Shown here piece by piece: positions 23,547-31,676 of a stretch of 44,113 nt of DNA. Source of the DNA: Candidatus Omnitrophota bacterium (GTDB lineage Bacteria > Omnitrophota > Gorgyraeia > Aquiviventales > Aquiviventaceae); the NCBI GenBank assembly GCA_023247255.1, contig JAHFGV010000021.1:1-44113 (forward strand). The letters run 5' to 3'. Both the position numbers and the translations under genes were made by a program. Below the pieces are notes generated by a model. It was not told the origin of the DNA, ran no database searches, and saw only the letters and a program-made list of their open reading frames with translations. Each line of letters begins with the position of its first letter. Positions within the stretch are counted from its first letter, which is position 1.

Positions 23547-24039
23547 GGGGTGCCTCATACCGCAGCCGACTCTCAAATCTATCGAGAAAGAGAATTTTCT
23601 CAGAGACGGCTTTCCGAAGAAGGACCGAGGCTTTCTTATGGTCGGGGCAAATCACCTGTTCGAGCTTGCCATGTTTGTCGAGATACGTGACAAGACAGTG
23701 AAAATCTCCATCCCCAGAAACGACCACAGCCTTCTCATACTCCCCAAGATCAACCATCGCCTGTAACACCAGCTCGGCATCGCAGTTGCCCTTCACGTCT
23801 CCTTTGTCGTCGGGCAAAGTCGGTTTAAACACGAGCACATACCCCCACTCCTGAAAGTCCTTGTACATGGCGGCATACTGGGGCACAAACCCCATAAACA
23901 TGTAGACTTTTTTCACGGCGTACTTTTCTTCAAGGAAGACGCGAAACTTTCTGTAGTCGAGTTTCCACCCCAAGCCCCGGATTCCTCGGTAGAGATTGTT
24001 GCCGTCGATGAACGCCCAGTTCTTCAGTTCCTTTTTCAT
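23539..24039 (-). CDS. NYN-domain (PIN-like) ribonuclease, LabA/DUF88 type
   Basis: Starting at MKKELKNWAFIDGNNLYRGI (24039; a start at 24054 is also open), the protein of about 166 residues has the NYN acidic positions: FIDGNN, the VKGNCDAELVLQAMVDLGEY segment with the central Asp/Glu, and VVVSGDGDFHCLVTYL with two Asp. This metal-binding pattern is that of PIN-like RNases. Its length is that of a single domain. It is monocistronic. NYN proteins of this type occur in many accessory regions; the RNA target is unknown. Confidence 0.9.
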   Translation of the reverse strand: MKKELKNWAFIDGNNLYRGIRGLGWKLDYRKFRVFLEEKYAVKKVYMFMGFVPQYAAMYKDFQEWGYVLVFKPTLPDDKGDVKGNCDAELVLQAMVDLGEYEKAVVVSGDGDFHCLVTYLDKHGKLEQVICPDHKKASVLLRKAVSEKILFLDRFESRLRYEAPQK

Positions 24040-24141
24040 GCGGTTAATATACAATAGCGCTGTGAGAAAAGCCAGCAGCAGGTGATCGTGCTAGCGTGGC
24101 GGGTCGGCAGTATAATGTGATTGTAACCGCGAGATGGAGAG

Positions 24142-24325
24142 ATGAGACGCAAGAAGCAGCACTCGCCCGCAAAAGTAGCAACCCCTTCTACCTCCCCACC
24201 AATTCGAGACGGCCAAGAAATACCGTTTCTCCCAGGCTCTCCTGACCAGATGAAAGCGTCTACCGAACGCGACCTGTGGACGTTAAAACCCATGTTTAGA
24301 AATCAGAGGTTTTTTAATGACGTTG
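24142..24325 (+). pseudogene. 5' part of an unknown gene cut by RAYT copy 1
   Basis: TATAAT at 24111 and GGAGAG before the ATG at 24142 suggest a real start. The frame gives MRRKKQHSPAKVATPSTSPP and continues for 61 residues to the element's left end at 24326, then stops inside it at 24345. It has the hydrophilic, proline-rich look of a short toxin-antitoxin or type BrnA-like protein, but no family is recognised. Confidence 0.4.
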
Positions 24326-24985
24326 GAAAACAGGTGCCGTGCTAAATAGTACCGCCTAAAACGGGGTATCCACAAGCTCTCTATCGAGCATGGGCGCGTA
24401 GGGCGACTCGAGCCGCACGAACTCGCGGTAGACCGTCTGACGGTCGACAGGACTCTTGCCGAGTTGCACGTAGTAGGGGTCCTCATCAACCAGAGCATTG
24501 GACTGGCCATAGGCGTACGCGAGGTAACTGGACCAGGGGTAGTCCTTGAGATCTTGGACCAGTTTGGCGCGGAGTGGATTGCGCTCGATGTACCGCCCCG
24601 CCTCGAGGTAGTAGCTTTCTTTCTCCACCAGGGGACTCTTGTAGCGGCCCTGCCAGACGTGGCCCGAATAGCTGTGCCGCTTTCCGTACTACCGCGCGTA
24701 GCCCTGGAGGACGAGTTGCATGAACTTGGGCAGGTGTTCAGCCGTCGCGATCTCTAGGAGCACGTGGACGTGGTTTGACATGAGGCAGTAGTGGTAGAGC
24801 TTGGCGGGGTAGGTAGCCTTTGCGCGCGCGAGCAGGTCGAGAAAGTACCGGCACGCGGCTTCCTCGGTCAGAAGGAACTGGCGGTTATTGCCGCGGGCAA
24901 TGACGTGGTAACAGCCCCCATCGAGCAGTTGGCGTGGTCTGCGTGACATAGTTAGTCGACACTATTTAGCATGGCCCCGATTTTC
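24326..24985. mobile_element. RAYT element, family D, copy 1 (660 bp)
   Basis: Comparing this copy with copy 2 (26352-26708) fixes both ends: left GAAAACAGGTGC, right GGCCCCGATTTTC. The ends form a 25-base inverted repeat with 3 mismatches, whose inner part is CCGTGCTAAATAGT. It truncates the 3' end of the membrane-protein gene on its right and an unknown gene on its left. Confidence 0.85.
24356..24949 (-). pseudogene. RAYT transposase, family D, with an amber stop
   Basis: The reading frame begins MSRRPRQLLDGGCYHVIARG and has the HUH site in YHYCLMSNHVHVLLEI. After QGYAR the codon TGG is TAG, then the frame continues YGKRHSYSGHVWQGRYKSPL, a tyrosine-containing segment YYLEAGRYIERNPLRAKLV, and ends RELVDTPF at 24356. 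Copy 2 keeps TGG (Trp) at this position, which shows that TAG is a mutation. Without a suppressor tRNA the enzyme is split after residue 86 and cannot contain both HUH and Tyr. Confidence 0.85.
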
Positions 24986-25713
24986 CTGATCTTGATTTCT
25001 TGAGCCATTGATTCCACGCTTTCGCGATGCTTCCCCGGCCATTCAAGCTCCAACTCTGCTTCAGCGGGAAGTGAATTCGTAAAGAAGGCCGTGACCTTAA
25101 AGCGATGCTTTCCAGGCGGCACATCAGATTTCATGCGCCTGGGCCACCCATCAACATTGAAACGAAGTTGAGGAATATCGACGTCCCCTGAATAGAGCTC
25201 GTCCTCTCCCAGTTCCCGCTGGAGGTCTGCAGGATAGATCCGGGCGAATGGAACAAGAACTTTGTCTCCAGGTGGAATGTCCTTGGATATTCTGGCAGGC
25301 CATTGAAGCACGACGGGTTCGGCATCCCAGGGCTTGAAGTTTTCCCCATCCCACTGGCCAAGGTCCGTGAGCTTTAGATGCTGGACGTGAAGGGGAGACA
25401 TTGCCCGGTTACGGATTTGCACTTGAAAGAAGTACACATTCCAATATTTCCTGGACAGATCATTTCCATAGACTACCCGGTCCACAAAGGGTTTTTCGCT
25501 TTCAAATTCGATGCTCGCGATCTGCTTATTTTTCGTGCCTTCTGACAAAGACTTTGGTCGCGCTAGCTGGTCACCTATGGAGGAGAGAAAAGAAGTTGCG
25601 AAGGTCACAAATGCCAAAAACAGCAGCACAAAAAATGCTCTGATTGGGTCCCTTCGAATTGCCTGCCACCACTTTTTGCAGGTTTGATTGATTTTGTCGT
25701 ACTCGTAGTTCAT
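24952..25713 (-). CDS. Membrane-anchored protein, C-terminus replaced by RAYT sequence
   Basis: The 253-residue frame has one membrane segment near the N-terminus (IRAFFVLLFLAFVTFATSFL, about 24-43) and a soluble domain with VYFFQVQIRNRAMSPLHVQH and PPGKHRFKVTAFFTNSLPAE, which looks beta-rich. The last residues (IGAMLNSVD) are encoded by the right end of RAYT copy 1, so the native C-terminus is lost. It starts 6 bases after the stop of the HExxH gene. No family was recognised; it may or may not be functional. Confidence 0.6.
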   Translation of the reverse strand: MNYEYDKINQTCKKWWQAIRRDPIRAFFVLLFLAFVTFATSFLSSIGDQLARPKSLSEGTKNKQIASIEFESEKPFVDRVVYGNDLSRKYWNVYFFQVQIRNRAMSPLHVQHLKLTDLGQWDGENFKPWDAEPVVLQWPARISKDIPPGDKVLVPFARIYPADLQRELGEDELYSGDVDIPQLRFNVDGWPRRMKSDVPPGKHRFKVTAFFTNSLPAEAELELEWPGKHRESVESMAQEIKIRKIGAMLNSVD

Positions 25714-25719
25714 GTCTCG

Positions 25720-26172
25720 TTAAGATTCACGCTCATGGGCTTGGGCGTTCTTCTCAAAGGTAGTATTGGCATAGCCGACTTCAACCACCTGTTGGAGGTA
25801 TCCAGGCAGGAAGTCGGCGATGGAGCCGGCCTGTTCATATTGGTAGACGTGGCGAAACTCATGTGTCAGTAAGCGGACGGTTTCGTATCCCTCACAGACA
25901 AAGATGGAATATCCCAACGTGAGGCCGGCCGTGTCGCTTCCAAGGAGGCCGGTTTGCAACGCGGCGGCGCGCAATTCTGGATCGTCTGGCAACGGGAGTG
26001 CATCCACGAGGGCGATGCGAATCTGTTCCACTCTGGTGACACCCACCTCTCGCGCCAGCTTCTGCTCGCGTTCTGTGAGAGCGCGACCCGAGTTGGCTAT
26101 CCGTTGCGACTCTCTTTCAGCCCAAGCGATTGCCTTGGGCAGGAGGAATGGAAGAGCTGCTTGAAGATTCAT
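25720..26172 (-). CDS. HExxH-motif protein, possible metallopeptidase
   Basis: Starting at MNLQAALPFLLPKAIAWAER, the 150-residue protein has VRLLTHEFRHVYQYEQAGSI near residue 110, with HEFRH as a zinc-binding HExxH motif, and an upstream LTLGYSIFVCEGY. The C-terminal third (FLPGYLQQVVEVGYANTTFE) could supply the third ligand. Such short proteins resemble the DUF4157-like and other peptidase-fold toxins, but the family is uncertain. The longer open frame to 26253 is not needed. It lies 4 bases after the radC fragment and 6 bases before the next gene, in one operon. Confidence 0.65.
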   Translation of the reverse strand: MNLQAALPFLLPKAIAWAERESQRIANSGRALTEREQKLAREVGVTRVEQIRIALVDALPLPDDPELRAAALQTGLLGSDTAGLTLGYSIFVCEGYETVRLLTHEFRHVYQYEQAGSIADFLPGYLQQVVEVGYANTTFEKNAQAHERES

Positions 26173-26176
26173 TGGG

Positions 26177-26351
26177 TTAGAGGCGGCCTGATTCCAGGAA
26201 GCTGTAGTACCCATTTCGATTAAAGATAATGTGGTCCAAGAGTGCGATGCCAACGACAGAGCCTGCTGCCTTGAGTTGACCGGTCACTTCAACATCGGAC
26301 GCGGACGGCTCAAGCCCACCGCTTGGGTGATTATGCGCGACGATGATCGCA
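26177..26351 (-). pseudogene. RadC (JAMM/MPN) C-terminal fragment
   Basis: SAIIVAHNHPSGGLEPSASD followed by VEVTGQLKAAGSVVGIALLD and HIIFNRNGYYSFLESG is the C-terminal half of RadC, including the HxHPSG metal motif of the JAMM fold. The N-terminal part is missing: RAYT copy 2 joins directly to FSAII, and an IS30 fragment lies beyond it. RadC-like genes are common in integrative elements and defence regions. Confidence 0.85.
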
Positions 26352-26708
26352 GAAAACAGGTGCTGTGCTAAATAGTACCGCCTAAAACGGGGTATCCACA
26401 AGCTCTCCGTACCACCGCGCGTAGCCCTGGAGGACGAGCTGCATGAACTTGGGCAGGTGTTCAGCCGTCGCGATCTCTAGGAGCACGTGGACGTGGTTTG
26501 ACATGAGGCAGTAGTGGTAGAGCTTGGCGGGGTAGGTAGCCTTTGCGCGCGCGAGCAGGTCGAGAAAGTACCGGCACGCGGCTTCCTCGGTCAGAAGGAA
26601 CTGGCGGTTATTGCCGCGGGCAATGACGTGGTAACAGCCCCCATCGAGCAGTTGGCGTGGTCTGCGTGACATAGTTAGTCGACACTATTTAGCACGGCCC
26701 CGATTTTC
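26352..26708. mobile_element. RAYT element, family D, copy 2 (357 bp, internally deleted)
   Basis: It has the same ends as copy 1 and is almost identical to it over about 325 bases on the right side. A 303-bp internal part is missing, so the transposase start fuses in frame to its last residues. It lies between the radC fragment and the IS30 transposase fragment and truncates both. Confidence 0.9.
26382..26672 (-). pseudogene. RAYT transposase, family D, with in-frame 303-bp deletion
   Basis: The 96-residue frame is the same as copy 1 up to QGYARWYG, then jumps to ELVDTPF. It keeps the HUH motif (SNHVHVLLE) but lacks the catalytic tyrosine helix, so it could at most bind DNA. The Trp codon that is TAG in copy 1 is intact here. 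Confidence 0.9.
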
Positions 26709-27037
26709 TGCGTGCGCAGCCACTTGGCAATCTGCTCCGGCGACCAGCGCCGGCGCAACGTGTCATGCACGGCGGCTCTGAGCCGCGTCTGCACCCCCAG
26801 CTTCCGTGGACGACGCGGGCGGTGGCTGGTGATGGCCGCCTCCGCCTGGGCCACGGCCGCTCGATACCGCCGTCGCCGCGTGCACAAGCGACGCTTCCCT
26901 GTGCGCCGCAGTTCCCGCGAGAGGGTACTCGGACTTCGCTTGATCTGCTGAGCAATCCTGCGCAGCGGTTGTCTCGCGGCGAGCGCCCGGCTGATCTCCT
27001 CGCGTTCGGCAAACGTCAAACGTGTGTAACCTCGCAT
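26709..27037 (-). pseudogene. IS30-family transposase, N-terminal fragment
   Basis: MRGYTRLTFAEREEISRALA is the typical IS30 N-terminus, followed by the helix-turn-helix LRRIAQQIKRSPSTLSRELR and the region ending RRRWSPEQIAKWLRTQ. The catalytic DDE domain is gone because RAYT copy 2 starts here. The IS30 upstream end probably reaches about 27100, where TTGCACTAGGAACTTGAA could be its inverted repeat. Confidence 0.85.
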
Positions 27038-27220
27038 TGTGTGCAACTCCTTTCTCCTGGGTCCTCCCAGGATACAGGTGTTGCACTAGGAACTTGAACT
27101 CAGGTATCCACACTTTTCCAGGATATCCGCAAATTCTTGCCGAAACACATCATCCTCAATAAGTCCAAGGGGCTCCAGCGGGCCACTGTACGCGAGGAAT
27201 TTGCTATCCCATTCTGCTCC

Positions 27221-28312
27221 TTACCAAACTCCCTGAGGTCCAGCGGTTGCCTGCGCTATTCTAGCGTCAAGTTCTTTCAACTGCGCAGTCAAGCTGCTCA
27301 CCATCGAATCGGTGACACGACTTCCGGTCACCTCCGCCAGTGACTGTAGGAGGGTCTGAAGATCGACTTCCTCGTCACAATTTAATGCTATAAGGTCAGA
27401 CAGGGGCGGGGGAAGAGAATTCTTCCGTATGTCACCGACGCACAACGGAATAATCCGCCGCCCTGGCAAGAACCAACCACAACCAACCTCAAACCATACC
27501 CAGGTGCGTGCAAGACCTCGTTTAGTTGCCAACAGCATAATTACTCCCGAGCGTTGAAGGACATCTTGAATTTCTCTCGGCCACTTAACACCCGCTGGCA
27601 AATCAGTAGGATCGCTGGACAGAAAAATATCGATACCAGGAATTCGCCGCTCGAGTTCCGTCTTGAGCAAGACGGCCATGTCCTTGTCCAATGTGGCATG
27701 ACTCAAGAAAACCTGGGTCGTCTTCGGAGCCACGAGGGAGCCCTTCTCGATTTCCTGCACTCGATTCCAGCCTCTTGCTGTAACCGTGATTGGCGCAGGT
27801 GTTCTCGGGCTGTATTCGATGAGCCCCTCCTTCTGCAACTCACGCAGAAAGAATTCCCTTGCCTCATAGTTCTCTGCAAAGACCACGGGGTCGAAATGAG
27901 CGTCGACCACACGCGATGGAATTGATTGTCCAAAATCAGAAGATAATTTCGTTAGATTTACCAGTGCTCTATTTAATCGCTCCTGAGGGAGATTGGGAAA
28001 CTGACGTATCAGGTCATCCCACTCAATAACCGGGATTGGGAAACTTCCATCGGGTTTCTCTCCTGCCCGATACAGGATCAAAGGGAAACTTGCTCCATGA
28101 AGCGTCAATTCCCTGAGGCGAGCGGTAGCTTTTCGTCTCTCATCGTTTGGAAGTTCGGTGACAGCACCCACATCAATGATGGCCATGGCAAAGCGCCCAC
28201 ATCTTGGACACTTGTAGACATCGAGTAGTCGCCTTTCTCCGAAACACTCTGCCCACGATCTAACTTGCGCCGCCTCTCGACTAATCGGGCAAGGCTTCTC
28301 CTTCAAACTCAT
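27221..28312 (-). CDS. TIR-domain protein with N-terminal zinc-ribbon-like region
   Basis: The 363-residue protein has Cys8 and then YKCPRCGRFAMAI (about 33-45), which could bind zinc. A middle part (about 95-190) has FPNLPQERLNRALVNLTKLS and a winged-helix-like YEAREFFLRELQKEGLIEYS. A TIR domain follows from about 203: QVFLSHATLDKDMAVLLKTE, DLPAGVKWPREIQDVLQRSG and WVWFEVGCGWFL, in which the Glu of FEVG is the expected catalytic residue of NAD-cleaving TIRs. The combination fits a self-contained defence effector whose N-terminal part senses the trigger. The gene is monocistronic, flanked by IS30 debris and tRNA-His. Confidence 0.85.
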   Translation of the reverse strand: MSLKEKPCPISREAAQVRSWAECFGERRLLDVYKCPRCGRFAMAIIDVGAVTELPNDERRKATARLRELTLHGASFPLILYRAGEKPDGSFPIPVIEWDDLIRQFPNLPQERLNRALVNLTKLSSDFGQSIPSRVVDAHFDPVVFAENYEAREFFLRELQKEGLIEYSPRTPAPITVTARGWNRVQEIEKGSLVAPKTTQVFLSHATLDKDMAVLLKTELERRIPGIDIFLSSDPTDLPAGVKWPREIQDVLQRSGVIMLLATKRGLARTWVWFEVGCGWFLPGRRIIPLCVGDIRKNSLPPPLSDLIALNCDEEVDLQTLLQSLAEVTGSRVTDSMVSSLTAQLKELDARIAQATAGPQGVW

Positions 28313-28656
28313 CTCGTCCTCTTCTCATCATTCGTGTCGACACAGTATCCGTGGTCAGGCTCACGCAGTACGCTGGTGTTCCATATGATTCCATGTTGTT
28401 CCATATTCTACATCTGGACCGCAGTGAAGTCATTCAAAACACTTCGGGGCGGAGGCGTGTGGCTCCAGCGACATCCGCAGAGCAACAGGAGAATGTGATA
28501 AGGACCTCCTTCTCACACGGGTGGCTCGCCAGATGGCTGGACCAGCGGCGGGAGATCACAGAAACTCACACGCCCCCACGGCGTTGCGTTATTTCGGCAC
28601 GCCTGTGGGGGCGTGTTGCTCAGGCGGCTGTGGGTTCGCCGCTGAGTGTAAGAAGG
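28313..28656. other. Intergenic region with a large GC-rich hairpin
   Basis: No gene was supported here. ACACGCCCCCAC (28568-28579) pairs perfectly with GTGGGGGCGTGT (28605-28616) around a 25-base loop. There is no clear T-run, so it may be a processing or insulating structure downstream of tRNA-His. The direct repeat GTTCCATAT occurs twice at about 28378-28412. Confidence 0.5.
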
Positions 28657-28731
28657 GGTGAGCGACGGGATTTGAACCCGCGACCTCCTGGGCCACAGCC
28701 AGGCGCTCTAACCAATTGAGCTACGCCCACC
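28657..28731 (-). tRNA. tRNA-His (anticodon GTG)
   Basis: The minus-strand cloverleaf has acceptor GTGGGCG/CGCTCAC, D-arm GCTCAATTGGTTAGAGC, anticodon stem CCTGG with loop CTGTGGC (anticodon GTG), and T-arm GCGGGTTCAAATCCCGT. The extra G at -1 opposite C73 is the histidine identity feature. CCA is not encoded. Confidence 0.95.
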
Positions 28732-28748
28732 ACGACTTGTAAGGAGGT

Positions 28749-29369
28749 CTATTGTAATTGGTTTTTGTTCCCTCCGCCACTCTCACAGAAGTTCACCGAG
28801 CGCATTGCCCTAGCCTTCAAGACCTCAAAGAGTTGAGTCTCGATCTCTCTGAGAGGTCTATCCTTGCCGTGCTTGAAATCTTTAAAGGGTTGCCAGAATC
28901 GAAACACTCGGCGTCTCCACCAGGGAATAAACGTAATCGCAATAGGGTTGAAGTCGTGTCCGTCCCAGCGCATTTTATTCTTCAAAATATAAAAACCGTA
29001 GATCCCACTCCAGTGCTGAAAGACTTGCACCTCTAGAGGTTTGCGCTTCCATTTCCATTGGCTACGATCGGACCAGTTGAGGATCACTGCCTGAGGTTGG
29101 ATTTTGGGTAGAAGGTTGGCCTCTACGTAATCCTTCCAATTCGGACTATTGGAATATACGAACAACATCCGTTTTCCCTGAGGATACCATTGCAACCGTA
29201 CCCGTAATCCAAGCCATGCGCCCTGGATGAACCAAGCCAACCCATAGATGAGCGCAAGACCTAACAATAGGGGAAGGAATAGGATGACGACAGCAAGAAT
29301 GATCCATTGCTTAAGATGGCTCAATGAATAATCACGAGATTTATTTTTCGAATCGCGTGGCTCTCTCAT
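28749..29369 (-). CDS. Membrane protein of unknown function
   Basis: The 206-residue protein has one long or two short N-terminal membrane helices (WIILAVVILFLPLLLGLALI and YGLAWFIQGAWLGLRV) after a charged start, then a soluble part rich in Trp (SQWKWKRKPLEVQVFQHWSG) with VEANLLPKIQPQAVILNWSD near residue 83. No named family was recognised. It is divergent from the peptidase gene at 29460 with a 90-base gap, which would hold both promoters. Confidence 0.6.
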   Translation of the reverse strand: MREPRDSKNKSRDYSLSHLKQWIILAVVILFLPLLLGLALIYGLAWFIQGAWLGLRVRLQWYPQGKRMLFVYSNSPNWKDYVEANLLPKIQPQAVILNWSDRSQWKWKRKPLEVQVFQHWSGIYGFYILKNKMRWDGHDFNPIAITFIPWWRRRVFRFWQPFKDFKHGKDRPLREIETQLFEVLKARAMRSVNFCESGGGNKNQLQ

Positions 29370-29459
29370 GGATGTATACGCCAGTCTACCTCAGCCATTT
29401 TATGCTTACAAGATTCGATCCTCTTGAGAGTGTCGCAAGTCCCTGCTAGAGTAGAGTCC

Positions 29460-30242
29460 ATGAAAAAGTGGGCTTGGATATCTGTAATACTGATCAGTCT
29501 GGTTGTAGTGAATCCTGCCTGGGCTCTGAATGTCGAGCGTCTAGAAGATTTCGAAACGCAGCAGTTTCACGAAGTCTTAGAACAGCTCCAGCCTGTCGTC
29601 GATGCCACCAAACGTCAAGGGACGGCGAACACACTGACGTGGAATGCCCTCTACGATCCCCTCTCCGATTCCCAACGTGCTTTCCTGGACGCGTTCCGAG
29701 CACTCCGGGCGGAAACGCTGGGGGCCACCAGTCACTACTTCGGCGAATTGAACTCGCCCCCTGAGCTCGTGCCGATTGGTCCGCAGCAAATCATCAAGGA
29801 CAGCGTTCCAACACCGCTGGATCCGCAATATCTGCCACGCCCTGTGTTCGACGCCTACCAACAGATGATGGACGCTATGCAGCGCGACACAGGCAAACGA
29901 CTGCTCGTTGAATCGGGATACCGATCCCCTGCTTACCAACTGTATCTCTTCCTCTACTACATGCCTAAGCATGATTATTCCATCAAGGAGACGAATCGAT
30001 TTGTGGCGCTGCCCGGATACAGTGAGCATGGCAATCCGCAGCGTCAGGCGATCGACTTTATCAACCAGGAAGGCATCAATGGGGAGGATCATCCAGAGGA
30101 GTTTGAAGCGCTGCCGGAATATCCGTGGTTGCAACAAAACGCCAACCGATTTGGCTTTTTCCTATCGTATCCTCGTGATAACCCCACTCACACCGCCTTC
30201 GAGCCCTGGCATTGGCATTATGAACGAGAGTGGAATGATTAG
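29460..30242 (+). CDS. Exported D-alanyl-D-alanine carboxypeptidase-like protein (LAS/M15B)
   Basis: Starting at MKKWAWISVILISLVVVNPA (cut near AWA), the 260-residue protein carries the LAS metallopeptidase motifs in order: LLVESGYRSPAYQ, YSEHGNPQRQAIDFIN (His and Asp zinc ligands) and FEPWHWHYE (final His ligand and catalytic region). This is the VanY/DacB-type fold that trims peptidoglycan peptides in the periplasm. The upstream open extension to 29424 lies before the signal peptide and is not used. A permease gene follows after 21 bases. Confidence 0.85.
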   Translation: MKKWAWISVILISLVVVNPAWALNVERLEDFETQQFHEVLEQLQPVVDATKRQGTANTLTWNALYDPLSDSQRAFLDAFRALRAETLGATSHYFGELNSPPELVPIGPQQIIKDSVPTPLDPQYLPRPVFDAYQQMMDAMQRDTGKRLLVESGYRSPAYQLYLFLYYMPKHDYSIKETNRFVALPGYSEHGNPQRQAIDFINQEGINGEDHPEEFEALPEYPWLQQNANRFGFFLSYPRDNPTHTAFEPWHWHYEREWND

Positions 30243-30263
30243 ACGGTTAGGGAGCATCCAATC

Positions 30264-31676
30264 GTGAAGCCAGTCCTCCTCGACCCACATCCCGTATCCC
30301 ACACTCGACTAAAGAATTCACCGACGTTGATTCGCTCTCTGGGATTGGGTGATGCAACGATGCTGGTCGTCGGCTGCATCATCGGTGTGGGGATCTTTCG
30401 CACCGCCAGTTCCATTGCTACGCACCTGCAGAATCCCTGGTTGATTCTCGGCCTGTGGCTCTTTGGCGGGCTGCTATCGTTGTGCGGGGCTCTGTGCTAC
30501 GCGGAACTCGCTGCGCTGTTTCCGAAAAGCGGCGGCGACTACGTTTATATCAGCAAGATCTACGGCCGATTCTGGGGCTTCCTATTCGGATGGACCAAGT
30601 TGTTTATCGAACGAACCGGAACCATTGCCATCCTGGGAGTGGTGTTTGCCGAATATCTCGCACGCATCCTTCCACAGGGTCCTGCGACTTTGCGCGGGGT
30701 GGCGACAGCAGCGATCGTGGGACTGACGGCGGTGAACGTAGCCGGGGTTCGCTGGGGCAAATACGTTCAAAACATCTTCACCAGTTTCAAAGTGGTGGCG
30801 TTGGTATTACTCATCGGAACAGGATTCTGGACCCTAGCCACACACCCGATAGTTTCCACCCCGTGGATGAGTCCAGCGATGAACTTATCGGTCGTCCCTT
30901 CGATGGGAATGGCGTTGATCTTCGTACTGTGGACCTACGGGGGCTGGACCGAGGCGGCCTATGTCGCCGAAGAAGTGAAGCAACCGACTCGTAACGTGCC
31001 GATTGCCATCGTTGGAGGGGTGTTGTTTTGTACCCTTCTGTACGTCATGGTCAACGCCAGTTACCTGTTATTGATCCCAATCGAGCGGCTTCCTGAGACT
31101 CCACTTGTGGCCGCCAGTCTCATGCAACAGGTGTTCGGTGAGACAGGATCCACACTCATCGTCGGGCTGATCGCCTGCTCGGCGTTTGGCGCACTCAACG
31201 GTTATATCCTCACGGGGGCGCGGATCCTCTATGCCCTGGGAAAAGATCACACGCTGTTCTCTCGCCTGGGCAAGATCCATCCTTCTTTTCACACGCCTGA
31301 GCGCGCCTTGTGGACGAATGCAGCCATCGCCATCTGCCTCGTGTGGACCAAGACGTTCGATCAGATCATGACTTATTCGACAGTCGTCATTTCGATTTTC
31401 TTCGTTTTGTGCGTCTTCGGCGTGATTCGGCTGCGCCACAGCCAACCCTCCGCACCCAGACCCTACAAAGCCTGGGGCTATCCCCTGAGCCCCATCCTGT
31501 TTTGCCTCACCCTGATTGGTTTCATCATTGACGTTTGCCTCAAAGAGCCGAAAGAATGTCTCTTCGGTTTCGGCCTGCTTGTCCCGGGATTTTTCCTTTA
31601 TCGATACTCCGAACGCATGCGTTCAACGCTGCAGCCGGCGGCGACTCATGAAGTGCGCAGCGAATCCATAATATAA
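30264..31676 (+). CDS. APC-family amino acid permease
   Basis: The 470-residue protein has 12 membrane helices and the APC signature near the start: GLGDATMLVVGCIIGVGIFR (helix 1 with the GxG-type unwound region). Other helices carry LWLFGGLLSLCGALCYAELA and FKVVALVLLIGTGFW. Start is GTG at 30264. It is co-transcribed with the upstream carboxypeptidase, so it may import amino acids released from the wall, but the substrate cannot be named. The last 54 bases overlap the convergent dihydrolipoyl dehydrogenase gene. Confidence 0.9.
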   Translation: MKPVLLDPHPVSHTRLKNSPTLIRSLGLGDATMLVVGCIIGVGIFRTASSIATHLQNPWLILGLWLFGGLLSLCGALCYAELAALFPKSGGDYVYISKIYGRFWGFLFGWTKLFIERTGTIAILGVVFAEYLARILPQGPATLRGVATAAIVGLTAVNVAGVRWGKYVQNIFTSFKVVALVLLIGTGFWTLATHPIVSTPWMSPAMNLSVVPSMGMALIFVLWTYGGWTEAAYVAEEVKQPTRNVPIAIVGGVLFCTLLYVMVNASYLLLIPIERLPETPLVAASLMQQVFGETGSTLIVGLIACSAFGALNGYILTGARILYALGKDHTLFSRLGKIHPSFHTPERALWTNAAIAICLVWTKTFDQIMTYSTVVISIFFVLCVFGVIRLRHSQPSAPRPYKAWGYPLSPILFCLTLIGFIIDVCLKEPKECLFGFGLLVPGFFLYRYSERMRSTLQPAATHEVRSESII

